DNA of 64,000 nucleotides, from positions 513,132 through 577,131 of the forward strand of contig JAANYP010003726.1 in the NCBI GenBank assembly GCA_020465985.1, read 5' to 3'. The first letter of the stretch is position 1. Every line of letters begins with the position of its first letter. Shown here piece after piece: positions 32,275 through 41,700 of the stretch. Under the pieces are notes generated by a model that worked only from the letters and a program-made list of their open reading frames with translations, was not told the DNA's origin and made no database searches. Both the position numbers and the translations under genes were made by a program. Source of the stretch: Centrapalus pauciflorus. Its lineage: Eukaryota; Streptophyta; Magnoliopsida; Asterales; Asteraceae.

Positions 32275-33087
32275 TACTATTATATTCAAGCAGACTTGCA
32301 TGCATGAAAAACACACTTTAATGCACGATCTGATTTCACACTCTTGGATGATTCACAATCCTTAGAAGCTTCCTTTTATACTTTTACTGAGAATCTTAGT
32401 GAAGCTTCTTCATTGGACGATGAGATAGTGGAAAGTCTTTCCAAAAAGACAAGACACCTTTTCTACACATTCTGATAAAGCATGTTTGTCTTCATATGGC
32501 AGAATCTTTGTCTCTTTCTTTTTGTCACTGTTGCATAAGGCTTTAACCAAAAGAGGAATTTCAACTTTGCATCTTTCTTATTTTGTTAAGGCCATTTTGA
32601 TATAATAAAAGGTTTGTCACCCTTTTCAGATATCCGTTTGTCTTCATGTAACAGAACAGCGTAGGCAGGCTGTGCAGTTTATGTTTTCCACTTTGTCTTC
32701 GACTTGTAAACTGATCTTGTAGCCAAAAACAATACATGAGGACTTGGAAACATATTCCATAAAGTGTTTAGCCTGTTCACAAAGAACAGGTTCTGTTCAC
32801 AAAGAACAGAACACTTAGAATCTATCCAAGCTGCTCAACAGAACAGAGCAGCTTAGACAGTTTATGTCCAGCCTGTTCAGCAGACAGAACAACTTGGACA
32901 ATCTGCCTTTGTTGCAACGAATGCAACAGGGTAAACAGCATGGGCTGATATTGAAAATCACTTTTCAGGTTTCAATAAGGCATAAACAGGCCTTAAATTA
33001 TACCTTCAAGTGCATCAAACAGGTTTGATTAAAAATCTCCCCCTAAGATGTACAGCAGGTTTGACTGAGGCCTTTTTGTGCCTAACA
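32275..33087 (-). repeat. LTR X fragment, minus orientation
   Basis: On the minus strand it starts TGTTAGGCACAAAAAGGCC at 33087 and runs to 32275, where the Copia A LTR begins. It matches the 5' LTR of Copia D (about 63540-64000) over some 460 bp and the inverted fragment at 56336-56667. It contains two TGTTCACAAAGAACAG repeats near 32775-32810 and a GGGGGAGAT run. It is a truncated LTR of the Copia D family. Confidence 0.8.
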
Positions 33088-33829
33088 ATGGATTTTTTAC
33101 GTGTTTAGCTATGATTATAGATATGTTTGTATTTTGGTGTGAATCTTAATATAAACGAGTGTTTTGATATGTTAATTAATAAACATCTTTCATAACGAAA
33201 ACATAATTGTGAGTATTCAGTTTGCGTTATCAATTTTAGGAAATATAGTTGAGTGATCTTTACATTTTCTTACAGTTAATATTGGGATGATGATTTTAGT
33301 TTGAGTGATCTTGTAATATTATCATCATTACTTGCATGTGATTTTATGTCGAAGTATTCATTAGAGTGATCTTTGTTTACTTACGTAAAATAGTGGACTT
33401 AAGATTTTAAACCATTGTTGATTGATCTTAGTGATTTATTATCTTGAATTCAAACGTTATTCATTCCAAGCGTGTTCATTGTTATTCATCCAAAGTTTAG
33501 GGGGAAGCACTCCCATTTGATTACCCTTATCAAATTGCATTCTTAAAGCATTTCTTCTAAGTGTTTATAATTCGTACTTGTGTGGAATTGCGCTTTTGAT
33601 TTTATACTTTTTACTTGTTTGTTATTTTAAATGCATTCACTTCATGATCATAACTAATTATTAACCGACAACTTATTATCATCATTCCACCAATTGTCCC
33701 TGAGTTCGATACCCGGACTTACTTAAGCTAACTAGTAGACGATAGGTAATACTTGCCTAATTGTCCGATGGTTTATGTTTATTTAATTCCATTTTATAAT
33801 GAAAATTAAGTTGTGCTAGTGGCATATCA
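33088..33829 (+). repeat. 5' LTR remnant/leader of Athila element
   Basis: AT-rich and non-coding, ending just before the primer site. It includes TTGTCCCTGAGTTCGATACC, a word characteristic of the region upstream of Athila primer sites. The left part of the LTR is missing. Confidence 0.5.
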
Positions 33830-33835
33830 AGTTTT

Positions 33836-33853
33836 TGGCGCCGTTGCCGGGGA
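33836..33853 (+). promoter_or_regulatory. primer-binding site of Athila element
   Basis: TGGCGCCGTTGCCGGGGA is the standard Athila/Tat primer site, complementary to a tRNA-Asp 3' end. Confidence 0.9.
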
Positions 33854-34155
33854 CATAACGATGATTTTGAGAACGGTTGAACATTTCTATATTGGTGATC
33901 CTTTCGGGGATTCATCCCCGAGAGTTATTATCGTTTTTTTTATTTATTACATTAAAATTTCTTGTTCGAGATCACCCGTTATCTCTCTTTTGTTTTGAAG
34001 GAGTTTATGAGCCGGAATCTTCTCTCGGATTTGGCCGAACCATTAACCGATCCGGAGAGATTACTTAGAAGGAAAAACAATGGCGGAGGAGGATAACCGT
34101 AATCAAAGATCTTGAGGTTTCGAGACCCAAAACTGAGCCGAAAGTTGAGGCAAAA
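33854..34155 (+). other. Athila leader before gag
   Basis: Untranslated or broken coding sequence. The words ATGGCGGAGGAGGATAAC at 34080 and again at 34156 show a short local duplication near the gag start. Confidence 0.45.
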
Positions 34156-34797
34156 ATGGCGGAGGAGGATAACTGTACTATGCGGGAACGTTCCAAGCTG
34201 ACCAGCATCGGGTCGGGGTCGGTAATCATACGCCGTCTCGTTCAAGCGGCACATTTTGAGATCAAAACCCATTACCTTCTATACTTGAATCAAATGTGCC
34301 CCTTTGATGGCCTCGACTCCGATGATCCAAACGCGCATCTTACAAGGTTATTGGATGTTTATGACATGATAAAGATTCAGGAAATGCCCGAAGAAGCTCT
34401 GTACCTTCGCTTGTTCCCTTATACCTTGAGGGGAGCCGCTCAGACGTGGTTTGAGTCACTTGCGCCACAGTTAATCACAAATTTGGAGGAACTTATAGAC
34501 CGGTTCCTAATTCGGTACTTCCCTCCCTCTAAAACTGCTCGTTTAAAACATGATATCAGTAACTTTTTGCAGGAAAGCGAGAAGTCATTGTACGAAGCGT
34601 GGGAAAGGTACAACGGTCTTCTGAGAAAGTGTCCACATCACGGGTTGGACACTTACAATCAAGTATACACATTCTACACCGGGCTCCTGAGTTCGACAAG
34701 GCAAATATTGGATTTGAATGTTGGGGGATGTGTGATGGACAAAAGGCCCGCTGATGCTTACAAGGTAATAGAAGTTGTGGCCACTAAGACTCACTAG
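34156..34797 (+). pseudogene. Athila gag, capsid region
   Basis: 213 codons from ATG 34156. Blocks such as DPNAHLTRLLDVYDMIKI, LRLFPYTLRGAAQTWFES, FPPSKTARLKHDISNF and ESLYEAWERYNGLLRKCPHH are the conserved Athila gag core, in order and at normal spacing. It ends at a TAG at 34795-34797. The next piece of gag is in another frame. It is probably not functional. Confidence 0.85.
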
Positions 34798-34833
34798 TGG
34801 CATTTTTCAAGACATAGGATTGTTTGCGGTGCT

Positions 34834-35100
34834 TTGAAGCAAGGAGACGAGGTGAGTTCATTGAAAGAGGAGATTGCTAGAATGGGCAAACAAATTGTCC
34901 AACTACAAAACCCGAGAATAGAAGATCAGGTTTGCCAATTGTGTGATGGTCCTCATACCGCAAATGAGTGCACCAAAAGGATGACACTTCTTAATAGACA
35001 ATCCACCATTAAGTTTATTCAAGAAGTGTGTCAACTTTGTGGAGGGCCACACACCGCTAGAGATTGTGGGAACGATGATGCGGAGAAAACATTAGAATAA
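34834..35100 (+). pseudogene. Athila gag, double CCHC region
   Basis: Contains two knuckle-like motifs of the Athila form, CQLCDGPHTANEC and CQLCGGPHTARDC (C-x2-C-x3-H-x4-C). They follow a short helix (VSSLKEEIARMGKQIVQLQ). The near-identity of the two suggests an internal duplication. Confidence 0.75.
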
Positions 35101-35703
35101 GATGTGTTGTATTCTTATGGTGATCGATATGATAACCCAAGGGGACATCTAACTTCTCAACCACCACCTCAACAATACTATAATCCCAACGTTGAGATTC
35201 AAAATTATCCAAATTTCTGATGGCGTCAACCGAATGACCAAGATCCGGCGGTACCACCGGGATTTGAGGGTGCTAGTTCTTCCAACCCAAACCAAAGAAA
35301 CAACTCATACCAACCACGTCATCCTAACATCGCCAAATACCAATCCCGTCAATCCAACAACACAACCGATACAACACAACAGCTACACACAAATACCACC
35401 ACCCCATCAACCGAAGCCAAGCCTACTCTCGAGGATATTGTGAGAGGTCAACAAGCATCAATCTAAAACCTTGAGAAGCAAATGGGTCAAATTGCCCAAT
35501 TGTTGATTGATCGCGGGAAAGGGACACTTCCATCCACCACTGAGACAAATCCAAAAGAGCAAGCCAAGGTTATTCATCTGAGAAGTGGTAAAACTCTCGA
35601 TCCCATTTCTAATCTAGGTTCAAATAATGTGGTTGTTGATGATGTACATGTTGAAAGAGAAAAGGAGGCAAATGAGGCACAACATTCAAGCCCACAAAGT
35701 ACC
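35101..35703 (+). pseudogene. Athila gag C-terminal linker, upstream part
   Basis: Pro/Asn/Gln-rich decayed sequence, then the block MGQIAQLLIDRGKGTLPSTT and VIHLRSGKTLDPI at 35482-35745. This block stands between gag and protease in Athila elements. Gypsy 3 interrupts the frame at 35709. Confidence 0.7.
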
Positions 35704-35708
35704 GTGCA
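35704..35708. repeat. TSD of Gypsy 3, left copy
   Basis: GTGCA at 35704-35708 is repeated at 44208-44212 directly after the Gypsy 3 3' LTR. Confidence 0.95.
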
Positions 35709-38214
35709 TGTAACAACCCAACTTTTAGCCCAAATAAATATCTGATTATCGAACCAAAAATGTAATTTTATTACATTACTTTGAATTATAATTTAATTAA
35801 GTCTTTAAAATATTTGAATTAAATTATATAAATATTTAAATTATGATTTATGATTTAATAAATTATTAAGATAATTAAATAAAAGATATATAAGATACGA
35901 AAGTAATAGTGGGTTAAGTAGCAAACATAACTAGTTAGAGTATATAAACGGAATTTAAGTTTAGAAAATCAGATTTCTCTCTCTCTCTAGACTCTCTCTC
36001 TAAGATTTTCTCTCTCTACTCTCTCTCTACATCTCTCTAAGATTTCTTCTAAACCGACCGTCGGATCATCAAGATTTATACGTCATCGGGAAGATCTCGA
36101 AGAATACTACAAGAATATACGGTTGCATGTAGGATTACACACGAATTTGAGGTAATTATTGACTAAACTCCCTAATTTCAAGAGTTTGGTTCGATTTTTA
36201 TTAGAAACCGAAACCTAGGATTAAATAGTAAGAAATTTAGGTTGCATGTTTAAAATTTCTGAAGATTATGGTAAATTTAAGTTAACAGAAGTATCAGAAA
36301 CAAAATCTACGGATTAATTCATTCAAATAAGTTCAAAATCTGAAATTTTAAGTAAAAATGTGTTTTGACAAAAATTAATCTATTTTGAATGATCTTGAAT
36401 GAATTATGATGTTATGGATAAGGAAAATTGTATAAAAACACTTAATTAATGATAACACCACTTTATATTTCATTGCATGTTACTAAAAAGTGTTTTTGGG
36501 CAATTTTAATAAAAATCCGTAAGTTGCGACCTGCATATCTGCATGTGAACTCGGCGAGTTCATAGGGGAACTCGGCGAGTTCCCAAGAACACTTGAATAT
36601 TTCTTCAAAAATTCATAAGTATTGGATCCGAATTCGGTTGGGACCCGAATTCGGATGAGAACCGAAATAAGTTTTGGACCTGAAATAGAACCGAACTCGG
36701 ATGTGTCCGGAATCCGGTTTTGGGTCCGTACTTCGGACGTGAACTCGGCGAGTTCACCAAGCCAACTCGGCGAGTTCTCTGCGCTTCTTGTACAATTCGA
36801 ATGAAGTGTCAAAATTTCGGATGGTGCCCCATCTCGGTTCATATTTCGGATGACTCAATTCGGACCAACTTCGGATGTGTCATTTCGGATGATTTAGAAC
36901 CGAATCTGGATAATCCGAATTCGGATGGTCCTAATCTGAATGCAGTATTTATAATTCAAAATATATATATACAACAGATTCCTTATATAAATATGAATGA
37001 TCAAATATTGAAATCAAGATCTATAAAATTAAGAAATACCATCAAATAGAAATCATATGAATATATATATGCACGATCACATATGATCAGATTTCCGAAA
37101 ATGAAATCTTATGAGACTTTGAGATTAAAGACCAACGAATGAACATTGAATTTATTATTCAAATGATTCTGAGGCTAATAAATATCAATAATGATATGAT
37201 TAACAGATTGAGAGCAACTGAGCCAGAGCCAGAAAGTGCAGATAACCAGTAACAGTGAGTTGTAGATTTCATTTTAACTGCATATTATGTGAATTGAGAC
37301 TTTTGTTGCATGATTCTGGTTTATTGATATTCTGATCTTGAGCTTATTGAAATATTGTCATAGTATATTTACTATGATTTGTTGAACTGAGTATTTCTTC
37401 TTCTAGATTCGATTTTTTGACGAGTCACTTGATTGTTAAGCTTAACACCATCACTATTGCTCAGTGTTGGGTTAATGTTAGGCTTATGAGGTGCTGATTT
37501 ACGTGATGAAAGCACAGAGGGTAGCTAGAGCTGAGCATTCCGATGATATCCATATAGAGCTTTTACTGGTAGCTAGCCCAGTACGTGGCTGATCCCCACT
37601 AATGATGCGTGTGTATGGATTTATCATCATCCGAGCATTCCTTATGAATTTGTCTAAAAGTCTCAAGAGCAACAACAGTTTTATAACTGGGAGCTGAGCA
37701 AAAGTCGCGCATCAAAAGAGCATTAATTGGCCAATGACCCTTCGAGATTGAGCTGTGCATGAGCCTAGTGCAGTGCATATAGAGCTGAGCCGTGCATGAG
37801 CCGAGTGCAGTGCATGTGCTTCCGCGTTCATAATTGCATGTTAAATGTGAAATTCTACATTCTCACTAAGCAATTAAGCTTACCCCGTTGTTGCATTATT
37901 TTTCAGGTAAAGGCAAAGGATTGGCTGGACCTAGTTCATAGGTCAGAACTTTGAAAGAGCCTGAAGTGCATTAGAACTTGTTTCGACATCTTGGTATTTG
38001 GATGATAATAGAGCTTTGGGTTTCGGGTTTAGTTTATATTATGTGATTTGGTGTAATAGTCTAGATGATTGTACTTTGCTACTTAAATTCTGTCTCTGTT
38101 TGTAATTAACTTTATTTCCGCAATTGTTAATTTTATCTTAGTTTCCTGATTGATATTGCATTGCTACTGGGCCTAGACTTGAGACCTTTGAGAAATCAGA
38201 GGAAGGGACTCACA
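35709..38214 (+). repeat. 5' LTR of Gypsy 3
   Basis: 2506 bp, TGTAACAACCC to GGGACTCACA. TATA box TATATAAA at 35941-35948, then a CT-rich leader at 35970-36040. A donor-like GAG/GTAATT is at 36151/36152 and an acceptor-like TTTTTCAG ends at 37906. It carries two motif families: CCGAATTCGG and the 15-mer GAACTCGGCGAGTTC (four copies between 36545 and 36780). Confidence 0.95.
36545..36935. repeat. palindrome arrays in Gypsy 3 5' LTR
   Basis: GAACTCGGCGAGTTC occurs at about 36548, 36569, 36740 and 36763 (the last with AAC for GAAC at the start). CCGAATTCGG-type motifs fill 36624-36935. Both are near-perfect palindromes centred on CG-rich cores. The same set is in the 3' LTR at about 42538-42928. 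Confidence 0.9.
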
Positions 38215-38217
38215 GGA

Positions 38218-38229
38218 TGGTATCAGAGC
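38218..38229 (+). promoter_or_regulatory. primer-binding site of Gypsy 3
   Basis: TGGTATCAGAGC, three bases after the 5' LTR, as in Gypsy 1 and 2. Confidence 0.95.
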
Positions 38230-38415
38230 AATAGTTTGAGTGAATCATTGTATTACGTGTAATACATGATCTCAAACTTGTGCAATGCTATAGTATCAAT
38301 CATGACAGGATGGCTTGAACTAAGATAGGTTTCAGAGACTAGTAGGACGGGACATGAAAGGGTACAATGTGCTAGGCTAATGATCTAAATGTTTAGTGAT
38401 TTGAATTTCAGAGCT

Positions 38416-39660
38416 ATGTCAGGAGAAGGTGGACCATCAGGTGGCATGACCCCAGAGCAAGTCCTGGAAATGATGCAACAACTAATAACCCAGAATAATG
38501 AGCAACAAAACAAGTTTATGCTAGAGCAAATTGAATCAATAAAGAAAACTGAAAAGAGAAATAAACATAAAAAGAAGCAAACTGAACAGTAAAGCGAATC
38601 GGAATCCGATAATGAGCACGTCAATAAGCGAGTTGTGCAGCCAAAAGGCTGTAGATTCAAAGACTTCAAAGCGAGTGGTGCCTTAACGTTTGAAGGCACA
38701 GTAGATCCAATACAAGCGTTAGATTGGGTAAGTCATACTGAAGAGATCTTCAGTATCTCAGAATGTCTGGACAGCAATAGAGTTAAGTTTGCTACAGCAC
38801 TATTCGTTGGAGCTGCTAGAGCCTGGTGGAAAACACAAAGAAGCATCTATGGTGAGGAAGCAATTATGACACTGGACTGGGAACAGTTCTTGGAGATGTT
38901 CAACGCCAAATACTGTCCAACATACAAACAAGACGAACTCGAGATGCAGTTGATGCAATTGAAACAAGGAACTAAGACCGTTGATGAATATGAGCATGAG
39001 TTCTCGAGACTTTGCGGCTACTCGTCATATCAAGTAGCAACAGAAGAGCGTAAGATAAACTGATTCAGACTGGGTCTGAATCTAATATATAGAAGACAAA
39101 TGAGCAGCATCAAGTTCACGACGTATCTCAGCATAGTGGAAGCAGCAAGGATGATGGAGCGAGAATTCACAGATTCGAGTTATGAACCCGTTATGATGGC
39201 TATAAGTCCTACATGTCCATCTCCACCTAAGAAACAAAAATCCAGTAGATTCTTCAGTTCATCAAAGTCCAGTCAGCAGCAATCACAAGCGTCCTCTACA
39301 CCTCAGAAGACTAGAGTTTATTCCATACAGTCAGGAGCGCGACCGTGCAAACGCTGTAACAAATTTCATAGCGGACGCTGCAACCCTATAGATGTGACCT
39401 GTTACACTTGTAACCGGATTGGACATGGAAGCGATGAGTGCCCAGAAAGAAACGACTTATGCTACAACTGTGGTGAGCGTGGACATTATGCCAAACATTG
39501 CCCGAATACACGCGTGCTTACTAATCCTGAACAACCAGTTGGCAGAGCAATTCAACAGAGTACTACAATGATACCTACAGCAAAGGCGCGAGCTTTCCAT
39601 ATTACTGCTGAGGATGCCGAGGAGACACCAGAGACGCCAAAAGACCACAATGGTAACTAA
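38416..39660 (+). pseudogene. Gypsy 3 gag with two nonsense codons
   Basis: ATG at 38416 (MSGEGGPSGGMTPEQVLEMM), after an acceptor-like TTTCAG. The frame runs 415 codons to 39660 with stops only at 38590-38592 (TAA) and 39061-39063 (TGA). The same capsid blocks as Gypsy 1/2 are present (GAARAWWKTQRSIYGEEA, EYEHEFSRLCGYSSY), with three Cys-rich motifs (CKRCNKFHSGRC, CYTCNRIGHGSDEC, CYNCGERGHYAKHC). It ends at a TAA where the Gypsy 1/2 frame continues into protease. Confidence 0.85.
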
Positions 39661-40334
39661 TACCAAGTTTCTTATATGCTAAAATGATTTAAATCTGTTA
39701 ACATTAGAATTCTAATTCCAAAGTAAATATTGAGATAACTGTACAACTCTGTCATCGATAATGAATAATGCGGATGACATATGGGTCGTATCAGTTGAAG
39801 TTACGATATAAATACATGTCCAATAAGAAATTATACCTATAGGCAATATAGGTGTTGTAATCTGAATCATGTATGATTCAAAACCCGAGAGAAATCAAAA
39901 TATAATCCTAAACACCAGCTACTTCGTAAATCCTTGTAATCTAAATGATTACAGCGTGTCTTATAATGAGACAGAGGTAGAAGTTGCTGATCCAATAAAT
40001 ATTAATGAGAAGAGTATCTAAATCAAGTAATTAAGCACCTAATGACAATTTGAATTGAAATCAAAGAAGTCAGAGGCACAAAGCGAGAGTGATAAAGAAA
40101 TAGATTGAGATATTCGTGAAAGTCAAGCGATTAGTTATAAATGACCAATGAAAATGCCGTCAAATACCAAAATAAATGTAAGCATGGATTCTCATTATGT
40201 CGACGCGAGACTAGTGAGATATCTAATATGGAATTCCTATTCCATCTAACTGCATATAAAATAAAAAGCTTCTACCAAAAAGAGTGAAATGATCTTAAAT
40301 TCAGAGATTCACCAATGAAGATTCAAGCCTAAGT

Positions 40335-40568
40335 CTATACATATAAGTAAACAGAATCAAAGATTATTGTTTTGTCGAAGCCTCTTGACCGAACTGCACA
40401 GTGAAACAATAGAGGAAGGCGATGACGATAAGTAGAAGATGAGTTAAATGGTCGTGGAGACGGTTTTAGAACACTGGTAACTCGAGATCTGACTTCAATA
40501 ATAGAATCTGCCAACATGTCTAATGAATCACACCGAGAAAGCCAAAGTAAATTATTGATTTCTATCAA
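40335..40568 (-). CDS. unrecognised antisense ORF in Gypsy 3 (second)
   Basis: 77 codons, starting MIEINNLLWLSRCDSLDM and including SRVTSVLKPSPRPFNSSST. No domain is recognised. It follows the other antisense frame on the same strand. It may be a chance ORF, and I list it because of its position. Confidence 0.2.
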   Translation of the reverse strand: MIEINNLLWLSRCDSLDMLADSIIEVRSRVTSVLKPSPRPFNSSSTYRHRLPLLFHCAVRSRGFDKTIIFDSVYLYV

Positions 40569-40682
40569 CTTGTTCCTTAGAATTCGATTCTGTATAATAT
40601 TTGTTTTCTATTTGTTAATTTCCTACTCGCTGGAAGATTCTAAAGCGTATGATCTCTTCAAGTATCCATTTGTTTGAAACCA

Positions 40683-40997
40683 TCAACCGCTGAAACCGTT
40701 GCGAAGAAGATGTGGACGATTGTAACTCCAAATTTGATTCTTCTGTTCGAACTCCTGTTTTGATTCGTTAAGTTTTAAATGCAGCATTTCAACATTTTGC
40801 CTCAATCTTTCATTCTTAACTTCTAAACACTCGATCTTCTTGGAAGATTTTGCTTCTTGAGAGACTGCTTATGTAAAGGATGTGGCAGATATAGCAGTAT
40901 AATTGGAGACCAAGGTAGGTAAGATGGAGTCGTTACACGAAGAGTTGACCCCGATTGTTGTGCCGGAAGATTGATTCCATTGGTTTGTTAGAGCGAA
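40683..40997 (-). pseudogene. antisense coiled-coil-like ORF in Gypsy 3
   Basis: A 104-codon frame on the strand opposite to gag, with one internal TAA at 40871-40869. The part after it is Lys/Glu-rich with a helical heptad look (KKIECLEVKNERLRQNVEML, then HLKLNESKQEFEQKNQ). No start codon is certain. Antisense ORFs are known in some plant LTR retrotransposons, mainly the Tat lineage. Whether this one is homologous cannot be decided here. Confidence 0.4.
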
Positions 40998-41550
40998 GAA
41001 AAATTATAAATCTTCATAACAAGACAACATAAATCAGAAATTGGTTAAGCGATTGATGATTGAAACATCATCAATAAAGAAACATAAAAGTACAGATATC
41101 AGACTCCCGAAAAGCTCTGTATCTATTTCAAGAGCAAATCAGAAGAGACATGAATTAACTAAAATATAGAGATGATAGTTAAATTGAAAGAGATATAAAG
41201 TTAAATCTCAAAAGCCCACAAAGTGACTATATCACTGATAATCAGAATTTCTACAAATCTCTTATGTGATTGCATAAGTTAGCAAATGAAAATTTTACAA
41301 TAATACAGATGAGAGATTTAAAAAGCCATAACTGGCTCAAGATCAAACGAAAGTGATATATGAGCTAACTCATGTATTGAGTTGTTATCTGGATTGATTA
41401 TGGCGTAAAGCATAAAGCTCATATATTAAGAGTATGAATAATAAGTCAGAATTCTTAAAATGATCAAACAGCGAAATATTGAATCAAATATGAAGCTCAG
41501 AAGAGAAACTTGAGTTTCTTGTGCTTGAAAATTTCAAAGAAACATAAACC

Positions 41551-41700
41551 ATGAAATACAGATGGTGCTCGTTCAGTGGAAACACCACAAAAGTTTGTAT
41601 CAGCCTTGGGAATTAAGAGATATCATAAAAGCTATCTGCCCAAGTCTGTTCGAACATATCTAACTTCGGGGACGAAGTTTGTGCGTGGTGGAGCCCATTC
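41551..41700 (+). pseudogene. Gypsy 3 pol C-terminal scrap and 3' stem-loop
   Basis: The last about 35 codons of the chromovirus pol frame (AAATACAGATGGTGCTCG onward) resume here, ending in a TAA at 41661-41663. The stem-loop ACTTCGGGGACGAAGT (41663-41678) and the GTGGTGGAG tract up to the LTR follow. The short tail shows that Gypsy 3 derives from an autonomous element. Confidence 0.8.

Larger units (their letters stand above)
39661..41550. other. unrelated internal region of Gypsy 3
   Basis: No similarity to gypsy protease, RT, RNase H or integrase is visible on either strand. It is AT-rich with many stops on the plus strand. The minus strand carries an ORF-like segment at 40997-40683 and another at 40568-40335. 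It replaces the pol region. It could be a captured foreign fragment, a lineage-specific antisense module or decayed sequence. Confidence 0.6.

Noticed and set aside
35970..36040. CT-rich runs in the gypsy LTRs as independent microsatellites
   Set aside because: They occur at the same place just downstream of the TATA box in every gypsy LTR and are better explained as the transcribed leader.
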